From: Kitasatospora xanthocidica
GTDB taxonomy: Bacteria; Actinomycetota; Actinomycetes; Streptomycetales; Streptomycetaceae
Direction of reading: 5' to 3'
NCBI RefSeq assembly: GCF_014656195.1
Contig: NZ_BNBY01000047.1
Span: forward strand, 1-47,438
DNA length: 47,438 bases
A program made the position numbers and the translations under genes. Under the pieces are notes generated by a model that searched no databases, was not told the DNA's origin, and worked only from the letters and a program-made list of their open reading frames with translations. Of the stretch, positions 15,278 through 23,741 are shown one piece after another. How positions within the stretch are numbered: position 1 is the first letter of the stretch; each line of letters begins with the position of its first letter.

Positions 15278-16924
15278 TCAGTCGAGTTCCCGGTGGCCGA
15301 TCGCGAGGTACTCCCGCAGCTCCTTGCTGGGGTGGGTGCGGGCCCATTCGCCGACCTCGCGCATCTTGGCCGGGGTCGGGTCGATGAAACGGGTCCCGGG
15401 GTCGGTGAAGCCGAGGGCGGGGAGCATCCAGTCGGACTCCTGGATCCGCCGCTGCATGCGCTGCGCGGCCTCCTCGCTGCTGATCCCGCCGGCCTCCACC
15501 AGCTCGCAGACCTCGACCAGTTCGCTGAACAGCTCGTGGTAGAAGTCGGTCGGGCACCAGAGGCCGGGGTAGCGGTCGTCGTCCAGGGCGCGGCAGTGCG
15601 CGTCGTCGCCGGTGGCGACGGTACGGGCGATCGCGGTGGCGAGCCGGCGGCCGCCGAGGATGCTGGCGCTGCCCCAGAGGCGGAACACGCAGTCCCACAG
15701 CCGGTGGTCGGCGAAGGCGATGAACGAGGAGTTGACCAGCTTGTCGTTGTAGTCGAGCAGCCCCTGCTCCAGGCGCTCGACGTACTCGAAGCGCTCGGGG
15801 GCGAAGTCGTCCTCGCGCAGCGCGTCCATCAGCCGCCAGGACAGGGTGTTGATGATCTCGCAGGTGTTGGCCAGGCCTCGGGAGAACAGCGGGTCGAGGA
15901 AGCCGGCCGCGTGCGACATCAGGCACCAGCGGTCGCCCACGGTGCGGCTGGAGGAGTACTGCATCCGGCCGGTGCGCACCCACTCGCGCACCGGGCGGGC
16001 GCCGGCGAGGTGGCGCTCGACCGCCGGGAAGCGCCGGACGTGCAGCCAGAACTCCTCCTCGGGCGTGAGGTCGGAGCGCTCCGGGTACATCCGCGGGTCG
16101 ATCTGGATGCCGACGCTGCACAGCTGGTTGGTGGCGTTCTCGTGGTTGTCGAAGGGGATGACCCACATCCAGCCGCGGTCGAAGATGTGGTGCATCGTCC
16201 CGTCGTTCCAGCGCACCGGGGGGCGCTCGCCGACGGGCACGTCGATGTGGTCGTCGTACGGCTGCACCCCGATGAAGTGGGTGAAGATCGACCGCGCCTG
16301 GTGCTTGAGCCGGGTCGGGACCTCGCGCAGGTCCTCCTGGTGGGCCAGCGGGGAGCGGAAGCCGCTCGCGTCGACCAGGTAGCGGCCCTCGTAGACGGTG
16401 CCGTCGGCACCGGCCACCGAGACGCCGTCCTTGCGCAGGTCCAGGCGCTCGACCCGGAAGTTCTGCCGGGCGTCGCAGCCGTAGCCGACGGCGGTGTGGA
16501 ACATGTAGGCATCGGTGTCCTGGCGGAAGTAGTGCGCGGCGTAGCCGATGACCTCGGGGATCCGCAGCTGGTTGCTCTGGGACGGGTCCGGCTCCCGGCC
16601 GTCCTGGTGGATCTGGAAGCCGAAGTTGGTCTTCTGGCCGTGCGAGCTGCCGACGTGCTTGATGGTGTCCGGGAAGCTGGCGAGGTAGCCGATCTCCGGG
16701 ACGTCGTAGCGCTGGGCGATCAGCCGCAGCAGGGCCAGGGTCTGGCCGATCGTCGACTCGCCGATGGCGAAGCGGGGGTGCTGGGCGCCGTCCAGCAGCA
16801 GGGTGCGGAATCCGTGCCGCGCGAGGATCGAGCCCAGCATCGTGCCGGAGAGCCCGGTGCCGACGATGATCACGTCGTACGGTTCGGCGGTTCCGGCGGT
16901 TCCGGCGGGGTCGGCGGGTTTCAC
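15278..16924 (-). CDS. FADH2-dependent halogenase-like flavoprotein
   Basis: Protein of 548 aa, close to the length of the chlortetracycline halogenase CtcP. GTGLSG FAD loop (residues 22-27), GESTIGQTL, a candidate catalytic Lys98 (GQKTNFGF), and the halogenase signature WMWVIP at 252-257 (WxWxIP, which separates halogenases from monooxygenases) are all present. The long C-terminal helical region is typical of this subfamily. It may chlorinate the aromatic aglycone. Family members that act as non-halogenating oxidases exist, so activity is inferred. A flavin reductase partner was not recognised in the window. GTG start with GGAG upstream. Confidence 0.8.
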   Translation of the reverse strand: MKPADPAGTAGTAEPYDVIIVGTGLSGTMLGSILARHGFRTLLLDGAQHPRFAIGESTIGQTLALLRLIAQRYDVPEIGYLASFPDTIKHVGSSHGQKTNFGFQIHQDGREPDPSQSNQLRIPEVIGYAAHYFRQDTDAYMFHTAVGYGCDARQNFRVERLDLRKDGVSVAGADGTVYEGRYLVDASGFRSPLAHQEDLREVPTRLKHQARSIFTHFIGVQPYDDHIDVPVGERPPVRWNDGTMHHIFDRGWMWVIPFDNHENATNQLCSVGIQIDPRMYPERSDLTPEEEFWLHVRRFPAVERHLAGARPVREWVRTGRMQYSSSRTVGDRWCLMSHAAGFLDPLFSRGLANTCEIINTLSWRLMDALREDDFAPERFEYVERLEQGLLDYNDKLVNSSFIAFADHRLWDCVFRLWGSASILGGRRLATAIARTVATGDDAHCRALDDDRYPGLWCPTDFYHELFSELVEVCELVEAGGISSEEAAQRMQRRIQESDWMLPALGFTDPGTRFIDPTPAKMREVGEWARTHPSKELREYLAIGHRELD

Positions 16925-16991
16925 GGGCGACTCCAGTCTCGTGGTCGGGTTCCTGACATCGGGTGCGGGGCGGTCGGGGGCCGTCGGGGGA

Positions 16992-18626
16992 TCAGGGGAA
17001 GCGGGTGAGGCCGGCCCGGCCGGCGGCCTCGGCGAGCGACCCCTCGTCGAGCCGGTCGCCGCGGGCGGCCACGTACGCGTCCGGCCGGACGAGGATCCAG
17101 CCGCCCGGGCGGCCCCCCAGGGCGGCGGTCAGCCGGGGGTCGTGCGGCAGCGGGGCGGGGTGGCCCTCGCCGTCCTGCGCCGACCAGGGCACGGTGCGCA
17201 CGGACAGCCAGTCCTTGTGCCGGTCGGCCAGGGCGGCCGCGGGCCCGGCGGTGTGCGCCGTGCCGGGGCCGGCGAAGACCAGCAGCGTCCAGCCGAGGTC
17301 CCGCAGTTCGGCGAGCAGCGCCGGCCAGCCGGGCGACGCGGCCCCCGCCTCGTCCACCTGGGTGATCCGCTCGCCGGGCGCCGGCCCCGGGCCGGCGGCG
17401 GACGGCACGGTCAGCGGGCTCTCCCCGTACCGCAGGTTGAGGCCGGAGATGCCGCCCAGGAAGCCCCGCTGCACCCGGGCCCGCAGGGGGTGGACGGTGC
17501 GCAGCACGCCGAAGAGCAGCGGGAGCAGCCGGTCGGCGACCGGGTTCTTCAACTGGATCATCCGGGTCGCCCGCTTGGTGGTCGCCAGCAGCGCGGCGCC
17601 GACCGGCACCCGCTCGGCGGTGTAGCTGTCCAGCAGGCCGTCCGAGGCCTGGCCCTGGACCACCATGGCGAGCTTCCAGGCCAGGTTGTACGCCTCCTGG
17701 ATGCCGGTGTTCATGCCCTGGCCGGAGGCCGGGCTGTGCACGTGGGCGGCGTCGCCGACCAGCAGGCAGCGCCCGACCCGCATCCGCTGGACCATGCGCT
17801 GCTGGAAGGTGAAGACCGAGGTCCACCGGGGCGGTGCGACCCGGAACCCGGTGCCGGTGCCGGCCGAGAACATCCGGGTCAGCCGGTCGGCGACGGTCTG
17901 CGGGTCGGTGCTGCGGTCGCGCGGCGAGGTGTCCAGCATCCGCCAGCGGCCGGGCTCGGTGAGCGGCACCGCCATCAGGGTCACCCCGCCGGTGCGCACC
18001 CAGTAGATGCTGTCGGCCGGCAGCGCGGTCTCCACCTGGGCGTCGGCGAGCATCCAGGTCTCGGCGCTCTCGCCCTCCAGCGGGACGCCGAGCGTCTTGC
18101 GGACCAGGCTGTGGCCGCCGTCGCAGCCGAGCAGCCAGGGGGTGCCGATGTGCTCCTGCGCCCCGCCCGGCAGCTCCAGCCGGGCCCGGACGAAGCCGTC
18201 CTCCTGGGCCAGTTCGGTCAGCCGGGTGCCCCACTCCACCTCGACGCCGAGCCGGGCCAGGGCCCCGCGCAGGACCCGCTCGGTGTCGGCCTGGTCGACG
18301 GCGAGGGTGAACGGGTAGCGGGTGGGGGTGGCCGAGTAGTCGGCGTCCAGCCGGGTCATCCGGCGGCCCCGCTGGTACAGCGTGAAGGCGGTGATCCGGC
18401 GGCCGGCGGCCAGCATCTCGTCCACGATGCCCATGTGGTCGTAGACCTCCAGGGTGCGCGGGTGCGTGGCGATGGCGCGGCTGGTCGTGGGGGGTTCCTC
18501 GCGGGCGTCCACGATCCGCACGCGCAGCCCGCGGCGGGTCAGTTCATGGGCCACCGCCAGGCCGACCGGGCCCGCGCCCACCACGAGCAGCGGGGCGTGC
18601 GGCCGGCTGGTCGGATCCGTCGTCAT
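16992..18626 (-). CDS. RdmE/PgaE/OxyS-like FAD-dependent aromatic hydroxylase
   Basis: Protein of 544 aa. FAD motifs: VVGAGPVGLAVAHEL (residue 16 on), LGCDGGHSLVRK mid-protein, and LLVGDAAHVHSPASGQGMNTGIQEA (about 278). The C-terminal thioredoxin-like domain ends in ALGGRPGGWILVRPDAYVAARG, typical of the PgaE/RdmE/MtmOIV group. It probably hydroxylates the naphthacene-type core. Together with the F420 enzyme at 23303 it recalls the OxyS/OxyR pair that finishes tetracyclines. The ATG at 18626 has GAGGTGA upstream. It is divergent from KS-alpha across 238 bp. It is the most upstream gene of the minus-strand tailoring run. Confidence 0.9.
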   Translation of the reverse strand: MTTDPTSRPHAPLLVVGAGPVGLAVAHELTRRGLRVRIVDAREEPPTTSRAIATHPRTLEVYDHMGIVDEMLAAGRRITAFTLYQRGRRMTRLDADYSATPTRYPFTLAVDQADTERVLRGALARLGVEVEWGTRLTELAQEDGFVRARLELPGGAQEHIGTPWLLGCDGGHSLVRKTLGVPLEGESAETWMLADAQVETALPADSIYWVRTGGVTLMAVPLTEPGRWRMLDTSPRDRSTDPQTVADRLTRMFSAGTGTGFRVAPPRWTSVFTFQQRMVQRMRVGRCLLVGDAAHVHSPASGQGMNTGIQEAYNLAWKLAMVVQGQASDGLLDSYTAERVPVGAALLATTKRATRMIQLKNPVADRLLPLLFGVLRTVHPLRARVQRGFLGGISGLNLRYGESPLTVPSAAGPGPAPGERITQVDEAGAASPGWPALLAELRDLGWTLLVFAGPGTAHTAGPAAALADRHKDWLSVRTVPWSAQDGEGHPAPLPHDPRLTAALGGRPGGWILVRPDAYVAARGDRLDEGSLAEAAGRAGLTRFP

Positions 18627-18679
18627 ACGGCTCACCTCTCGGCAACGTTCGCGGTCCGGCCGATGCTGGCGACGGCCGT

Positions 18680-18776
18680 TCGAGGGACGGACGAGACCGG
18701 ATGGGCGAGGGGTGGACTCCCGTGAGCAGCCGGGAGAGTCACCTCCCTCCACCAGCGCTCGATCGCGGGTTGAGCT
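18680..18776. promoter_or_regulatory. Divergent promoter with two candidate SARP repeat pairs before KS-alpha
   Basis: TCGATCG (18759) and TTGAGCT (18770) are 11 bp apart, 89-106 bp before the KS-alpha start. A second pair, TCGAGGG (18680) and ACGAGAC (18691), has the same spacing and could serve either direction. Between them GACTCCCG...CGGGAGAGTC is an imperfect inverted repeat (18715-18740). Confidence 0.5.
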
Positions 18777-18864
18777 CCACGGCCCATCGTCCGGAGACAC
18801 AGATCCGACGGGGACTCGGGGCGGTTCGCACCGGACGCGGGTCACTGCCATGAGGAGGTTGCCG

Positions 18865-20133
18865 GTGGACCGGCTCGTCGCGATTACCGGAATAGGCGTG
18901 GTGGCGCCGGGAGATCCAGGGACGAAGGCGTTCTGGGACCTTGTCGTCTCGGGGCGCACCGCCACCCGGACGATCTCCGGGTTCGACCCGTCGCCCTACC
19001 GTTCCAGGGTCGCCGCCCAGTGCGTCTTCGACCCGCTGCAGGCGGGCCTCGGCCTCCAGGAGGTGCGCCGGCTGGACCGCGCCGCGCAGCTGGCGGTCGT
19101 CGCCACCCGCGAGGCGATGGCCGACAGCGGACTCGAACTCGCCCAGGAACGGCCCGAGCGGATGGCGGTCTGCCTCGGCAGCGCCGTCGGCTGCACCATG
19201 AGTCTGGAGGCCGAGTACGCGGTCGTCAGCGACAGCGGCCGCCGCTGGGAGGTGGACCACACCTACGCGATGCCGCACCTGCCGGACTACTTCGTGCCCA
19301 GCTCGCTGGCGGCCGAGGTGGCCTGGACGGCCGGCGCGGAGGGGCCGGTCAACATGGTGTCGGCGGGCTGCACCTCGGGCCTGGACGCCGTCGGCTACGC
19401 CTGCGACCTGATCCGGGAGGGCAGCGCGGACATCGTCGTCACCGGCGGGACGGACGCCCCGATCTCGCCGATCACGGTCGCCTGCTTCGACGCGATCAAG
19501 GCGACCTCGACCCACAACGACGACCCCGAGCACGCGATGCGGCCGTTCGACCGCACCCGCAACGGCTTCGTGCTCGCCGAGGGCGCGGCCGTCCTGGTCC
19601 TGGAGGAGGCCGAGCGGGCCCGCCGGCGCGGCGCCCGGATCTACGCGCTGATCTCCGGCTTCGCCGCCCGGAGCAACGCGTACCACATGACCGGACTGCG
19701 GGCCGACGGCCGGGAGATGGCCGCGGCGATCGACGCGGCCCTGGCCGAGGCCAGGCTCGCCCCGGAGGCGATCGACTACGTCAACGCGCACGGCACCGGC
19801 ACCCGGCAGAACGACCGGCACGAGACCAACGCCTTCAAGCGCGCCCTCGGCGACCACGCCTACCGGACCCCGGTCAGCTCGATCAAGTCGATGATCGGGC
19901 ACTCGCTGGGCGCGATCGGCTCGATCGAGATCGCCGCCTGCGCGCTGGCGATCGAGCACGGGACCATCCCGCCGACCGCCAACCTGACCGAACCGGACCC
20001 GGAGCTGGACCTCGACTACGTCCCGCTGACCGCCCGCGAGCGCGACCTCGACGCCGTGCTCACCGTGGGCAGCGGGTTCGGCGGCTTCCAGAGCGCCATG
20101 GTGCTCACCCGCCCCGGGGCGGTGCGCGCATGA
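18865..20133 (+). CDS. Type II PKS ketosynthase KS-alpha
   Basis: Protein of 422 aa from the GTG at 18865. This start has AGGAGG 6 bases upstream and puts the active residues at the standard positions: Cys169 (VSAGCTSG), His309 (NAHGTGT), Lys341 and His346 (GHSLGA). A competing ATG at 18850 would overlap that ribosome binding site. It catalyses decarboxylative condensation of malonyl-ACP units as a heterodimer with KS-beta. The stop overlaps a 26-codon ORF (ATGA at 20130), which in turn overlaps KS-beta. Confidence 0.97.
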   Translation: MDRLVAITGIGVVAPGDPGTKAFWDLVVSGRTATRTISGFDPSPYRSRVAAQCVFDPLQAGLGLQEVRRLDRAAQLAVVATREAMADSGLELAQERPERMAVCLGSAVGCTMSLEAEYAVVSDSGRRWEVDHTYAMPHLPDYFVPSSLAAEVAWTAGAEGPVNMVSAGCTSGLDAVGYACDLIREGSADIVVTGGTDAPISPITVACFDAIKATSTHNDDPEHAMRPFDRTRNGFVLAEGAAVLVLEEAERARRRGARIYALISGFAARSNAYHMTGLRADGREMAAAIDAALAEARLAPEAIDYVNAHGTGTRQNDRHETNAFKRALGDHAYRTPVSSIKSMIGHSLGAIGSIEIAACALAIEHGTIPPTANLTEPDPELDLDYVPLTARERDLDAVLTVGSGFGGFQSAMVLTRPGAVRA

Positions 20134-20213
20134 GTGAGCGAAGCGAGCGAATCATCAAGAGGTGCGTGTGGGCGAATGCCCCTGCCGAGCGTAGCGAGGT
20201 GGGCGCATGAGTG
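20126..20213 (+). repeat. 77-bp insertion bounded by 11-bp direct repeats between KS-alpha and KS-beta
   Basis: GCGCATGAGTG occurs at 20126-20136 and 20203-20213, each containing an ATGA junction. The inserted part starts with GAGCGAAGCGAGCGAATCAT and ends with GAGCGTAGCGAGGTG, a motif I recall as recurrent between Streptomyces genes. Removing one repeat plus the insert would restore a direct KS-alpha/KS-beta ATGA overlap. Confidence 0.7.
20130..20210 (+). CDS. 26-aa translationally coupled small ORF between KS-alpha and KS-beta
   Basis: An ATG overlaps the KS-alpha stop (ATGA) and its own TGA overlaps the KS-beta ATG (ATGA at 20207). The peptide begins MSERSERIIKRCVWANAP and ends AERSEVGA. 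It is Arg/Ser/Glu-rich with no known domain. It probably comes from a repeat insertion and may serve only to carry ribosomes from KS-alpha to KS-beta, preserving coupling. Whether the peptide itself has a role is unknown. Confidence 0.5.
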   Translation: MSERSERIIKRCVWANAPAERSEVGA

Positions 20214-21415
20214 CGGTGATCACCGGGCTCGGCATCGCCGCCCCCAACGGCCTGGGCACCGAGGAGGTCTGGCGCAGCACCCTGGCCGGCACCAGCGGGA
20301 TCGGCCCGATCACCCGGTTCGACGCCTCCGGCTACCCCGTCCGGCTGGCCGGTGAGATCCCGGGCTTCGAGGTGTCGGAGCACGTGCCGAGCCGGCTGGT
20401 CCCGCAGACCGACCGGATGACCCAGCTGGCGCTGGCCGCCTCGGGCTGGGCCCTGGAGGACGCCGGGGTCGACCCGCAGCGGTTCGACGACCTGGAGATG
20501 GGCGTGGTCACGGCCAACTCTTCGGGCGGATTCGAGTTCGGCCAGCGGGAGTTGGAGAAGCTCTGGGCGCAGGGCCCGGAGTACGTCAGCGCCTACCAGT
20601 CCTTCGCCTGGTTCTACGCGGTCAACACCGGCCAGCTGTCGATCCGGCACGGCATGTCCGGGCCGACCGGGGTCACCGTCGCCGAGCAGGCCGGCGGGCT
20701 GGACGCGCTCGGCCAGGCCCGGCGCCAACTGTCCAAGGGCGTACGGCTGGTGCTCACCGGCGGGATGGACGCCTCGCTCTGCCCGTGGGGCCTGGTGGCC
20801 CAGCTCCCGTCCGGCCTGCTCAGCGAACAGCCGGACCCGGAGCGGGCGTTCCTGCCCTTCGACACCGGGGCGAGCGGCCAGGTGCTGGGCGAGGGCGGCG
20901 CGATCCTGGTGATGGAGCCCGCGGCGTCCGCCCGCGAGCGCGGCGCCCCGCAGCTGTACGGCGAGATCGCCGGCTACTGCGCGACCTTCGACCCGCGGCC
21001 GGGCTCGGGGCGGCCGTCCCGGCTGGCCGCGGCGATGCGCGGTGCGCTGGACTCGGCCGGCCTGACCCCCGAGGAGGTCGACGTGGTGTTCGCCGACGCC
21101 TCCGGGGTGCCCGAGCTGGACCGGGCCGAGGCCGAGGCGATCACCGGCCTGTTCGGCCCGCGCGGGGTGCCGGTGACCGCGCCGAAGACCATGTTCGGCC
21201 GGCTCAGCTCCGGCGGCGCGCCGGTCGACGTCGCGCTGGCCCTGCTGGCGCTGCGGGACGGGGTGATCCCGCCGTCCGTCAACGTCACCGCGCCGGCCGA
21301 GGAGTACCGGCTGGACCTGGTGACCGAGGCCCGTCCGGCCCGGCTGCGCACCGCCCTGGTGGTCGCGCGGGGCTACGGGGGATTCAACACCGCCCTTGCC
21401 GTACGCCAGATCTGA
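20207..21415 (+). CDS. Type II PKS chain-length factor KS-beta
   Basis: Protein of 402 aa, homologous to KS-alpha but with Gln161 in place of the active Cys (VAEQAGG), the defining mark of KS-beta. Residues lining the chain tunnel at the positions known from actinorhodin KS-beta are F109, G112 and L116. The octaketide act enzyme has bulkier T112 and F116, whereas small residues here are typical of longer (decaketide) chains. This is an inference from known gate positions. ATG start overlapping the small ORF. Confidence 0.96.
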   Translation: MSAVITGLGIAAPNGLGTEEVWRSTLAGTSGIGPITRFDASGYPVRLAGEIPGFEVSEHVPSRLVPQTDRMTQLALAASGWALEDAGVDPQRFDDLEMGVVTANSSGGFEFGQRELEKLWAQGPEYVSAYQSFAWFYAVNTGQLSIRHGMSGPTGVTVAEQAGGLDALGQARRQLSKGVRLVLTGGMDASLCPWGLVAQLPSGLLSEQPDPERAFLPFDTGASGQVLGEGGAILVMEPAASARERGAPQLYGEIAGYCATFDPRPGSGRPSRLAAAMRGALDSAGLTPEEVDVVFADASGVPELDRAEAEAITGLFGPRGVPVTAPKTMFGRLSSGGAPVDVALALLALRDGVIPPSVNVTAPAEEYRLDLVTEARPARLRTALVVARGYGGFNTALAVRQI

Positions 21416-21480
21416 CGTCCGGTCAACACTCTTCAGCCACAGCCCTGACCACTGGAAATGCGACGAGAGGATTCATTATC

Positions 21481-21738
21481 GTGAGCGCGTTCACCATCGA
21501 GGACCTCAAGCGGATCATGCGCGACTGCGCGGGAGAGGAGGAGTCCGTCGACCTGGACGGCGACATCCTGGACCTCCGCTTCGAGGAGCTGGGGTACGAC
21601 TCCCTGGCCCTCATCGAGACCACCAGCCGGATCTCGCGCGAGTTCGCCGTGCAGCTCCCCGAGGACGAGCTGGGCGAGATCGGCACCGTGCGCGACCTGC
21701 TCGCCCTGATCAACCAGAGGCTCTCGGTCAGTTCCTGA
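21481..21738 (+). CDS. Acyl carrier protein of the minimal PKS
   Basis: Protein of 85 aa with the phosphopantetheine site Ser41 in ELGYDSLAL, and acidic four-helix ACP sequence on both sides. GTG start at 21481 with GAGAGGA upstream. It carries the growing polyketide chain between KS-alpha/KS-beta and the ketoreductase. It lies 65 bp after KS-beta in the usual KS-alpha/KS-beta/ACP order, with a comparatively A/T-rich leader. Confidence 0.97.
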   Translation: MSAFTIEDLKRIMRDCAGEEESVDLDGDILDLRFEELGYDSLALIETTSRISREFAVQLPEDELGEIGTVRDLLALINQRLSVSS

Positions 21739-21788
21739 GCCCCTCCCGCACCACCCCTGCACGACCCGCTCCCTGATCCGTCACCCGG

Positions 21789-21823
21789 GGCCGGTGGCTC
21801 GGCGATCCGCCGGGCCACCGGCC
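21789..21823. terminator. Hairpin after ACP
   Basis: GGCCGGTGGC...GCCACCGGCC with an inner CGGCG/CGCCG stem, in the gap between ACP and the antiporter. Confidence 0.6.
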
Positions 21824-21873
21824 TCCGGTGATCCGCCGTGCCCTCAACCACCCCGCCCCGCAAGGGAGTCACC

Positions 21874-23178
21874 ATGCCGTTGGCCGCTGGACCGGTCGCG
21901 CCGCTCGCCGCCCATGACCTGATGGTCTTCCTCCTCCAAGTGGGCCTGCTGCTCGGGCTCGCCGTCGCGCTGGGACGCCTCTTCACCCGGATCGGGCTCT
22001 CCGCCGTCGTCGGCGAACTGTTCGTCGGCGTGCTGCTCGGACCCTCCCTGCTCGGGCACCTGTCACCCGGGTTCTCCGCCTGGCTGCTCCCGCACGACCC
22101 CGCGAGATTCCACCTCCTCGACGCCTTCGGGCAGATCGGCGTCATCCTGATGGTCGGGGTGACCGGCCTGCAGATGGACCTCGGCCTGGTCCGGCGCCGA
22201 GGGGCGACCGCCGTCCGGGTCAGCGTCCCCGGGATCCTGGTGCCGCTCGGCCTGGGCATCGGACTGGCCTACCTGCTGCCCGGCTCGCTCCTCGGCACCG
22301 TCTCCGACCGGCCCACCTTCGCGCTGTTCGTGGGGGTCGCGATGGGCGTCAGCGCCATCCCGGTGATCGCCAAGACCCTGATGGAACTCGGCCTGGTGCA
22401 CCGCAACATCGGCCAGCTGATCCTCTGCGCCGTCACCGTCGACGACATCGCCGGCTGGCTGCTGCTCTCGGTCGTCTCGGCGATGGCCACCGTCGGCGTG
22501 TCCGGCGGCCAGATCCTGCACTCGGTGGCCAACCTGGCGGTCGTCGTGGCGGCGGCCCTGGTGCTGCGCCGCGCGAGCAAGGCGGCCGGGCCCCGGATCG
22601 AGGCCCACCCGGCCCTCCTGGTCACCGCCCTGCTGCTCGCCGCGGCCGGCACCCAGGCGCTGGGCCTGGAGGCGGTCTTCGGCGCCTTCCTGTGCGGACT
22701 GGCGCTCAGCGGCACCCGGCTCGGCGACCCGCAGAAGCTCGCCCCGGTGCGGACCGTCGTGGTCTCCGTGCTGGCCCCGGTGTTCTTCGCGACCGCCGGG
22801 CTGCGGATGGACCTGACCGCGCTCGGCCGGCCCTCGGTGCTGCTCGCCGGGGTGGCGGTGCTGGCGGTCGCGATCGCCGGCAAGTTCGGCGGCGCCTACC
22901 TGGGCTCGCGGCTCAGCCGGATGAGCCACTGGGAGGGCCTGGCGCTCGGCGCCGGCATGAACGCCCGGGGCGTGATCGAAGTGGTGGTCGCCATGGTCGG
23001 GCTCAAGCTCGGGGTGCTCAGCCAGGAGATGTACACCGTGGTCATCCTGGTCGCCATCGTCACCTCGCTGATGGCGCCGCCGCTGCTGCGCCGGATGATG
23101 GCGCGGATCGAGGAGACCGCCGAGGAGCGGCTGCGCGAGCAGACGCTGACCCCGGGGGCGGTCGCCGCCCACCTCTGA
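21874..23178 (+). CDS. CPA2-type cation/proton antiporter, possible export or self-resistance
   Basis: Protein of 434 aa from the ATG with AAGGGAG upstream; an upstream GTG at 21838 lacks a ribosome binding site. About 12 hydrophobic segments, with the family's VTVDDIAGWLLL Asp pair mid-protein and GMNARGVIEVVVA near the C-terminus (Na+/H+ exchanger, KefB-like). Antiporters of this family occur in several aromatic polyketide clusters and are often proposed to help export or resistance; that is unproven here. No dedicated MFS or ABC drug exporter was seen within the polyketide part. Confidence 0.88.
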   Translation: MPLAAGPVAPLAAHDLMVFLLQVGLLLGLAVALGRLFTRIGLSAVVGELFVGVLLGPSLLGHLSPGFSAWLLPHDPARFHLLDAFGQIGVILMVGVTGLQMDLGLVRRRGATAVRVSVPGILVPLGLGIGLAYLLPGSLLGTVSDRPTFALFVGVAMGVSAIPVIAKTLMELGLVHRNIGQLILCAVTVDDIAGWLLLSVVSAMATVGVSGGQILHSVANLAVVVAAALVLRRASKAAGPRIEAHPALLVTALLLAAAGTQALGLEAVFGAFLCGLALSGTRLGDPQKLAPVRTVVVSVLAPVFFATAGLRMDLTALGRPSVLLAGVAVLAVAIAGKFGGAYLGSRLSRMSHWEGLALGAGMNARGVIEVVVAMVGLKLGVLSQEMYTVVILVAIVTSLMAPPLLRRMMARIEETAEERLREQTLTPGAVAAHL

Positions 23179-23240
23179 GGCGCCCGGCTCCGAAGCCGGA
23201 GTGCGAGGGGGCCGGAGCACGAGGAACCCGACGCACGACT

Positions 23241-23294
23241 GGACCGCCGGGCCCGGTGCCCCGCCGCGAGGGCGGGGACCGGGCCCGGCGGTCC
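23241..23294. terminator. Long bidirectional hairpin terminator
   Basis: Arms of 25 and 24 bases (GGACCGCCGGGCCCGG... and its complement, one bulged base) around a short GCGAG loop, between the convergent antiporter and F420 reductase genes. Confidence 0.85.
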
Positions 23295-23302
23295 GTCGTC
23301 GC

Positions 23303-23707
23303 TCAGCCGACGTCGCGGCCGTTGCTGCCGGCCTGCCACGGCGCGTCGACGCCCCAGGCGATGACCCGCGCCGGGGTGATCCGGATCAGCTCGTCGGCGA
23401 GGTTCGGGTTGTGGGCCCGCCCGCCGGTGGGGAGCGCGACGGCCTCACCGCGGATCTCGATCCCGCGCGCCACCCACGGGTCCGTACCGGCGATGTCGTC
23501 GACGACGAAGGACACCGCGGGGTGCTTCGCCACGTCCCGGTACTTGCGGCTGCGGGCGAGGTCGCGGCCGGTGACGTCGATGGTGCCGTCGTCGTTCAGC
23601 CGGAACCCGACCGGGACGTTGTGCGGGCGGCCGTCGGGGCCGACGGTGGCGAGCCGGCCGATGCGCTGGGACCGCAGGTAGGCGGTCTCCTTCTCGGTGA
23701 ACGGCAC
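23303..23707 (-). CDS. PPOX-class F420-dependent reductase, OxyR family
   Basis: Protein of 134 aa, split-barrel flavin/F420-binding fold: FTEKETAYLRSQRIGRLATVGPDGRPHNVPVGF, then SRKYRDVAKHPAVSFVVDD and a C-terminal RVIAWGVD. This pattern is that of the OxyR family. In oxytetracycline biosynthesis OxyR reduces the 5a(11a)-dehydro intermediate with F420H2. Its presence is one of the better hints for a tetracycline-like product. The GTG start has GAGGAGG upstream. It is 34 bp downstream of the sugar 2,3-dehydratase and probably in the same transcript. Confidence 0.85.
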   Translation of the reverse strand: MPFTEKETAYLRSQRIGRLATVGPDGRPHNVPVGFRLNDDGTIDVTGRDLARSRKYRDVAKHPAVSFVVDDIAGTDPWVARGIEIRGEAVALPTGGRAHNPNLADELIRITPARVIAWGVDAPWQAGSNGRDVG

Positions 23708-23741
23708 GGGTGTTCCTCCTCGTCAGTGGTGGGAGCGCGGT

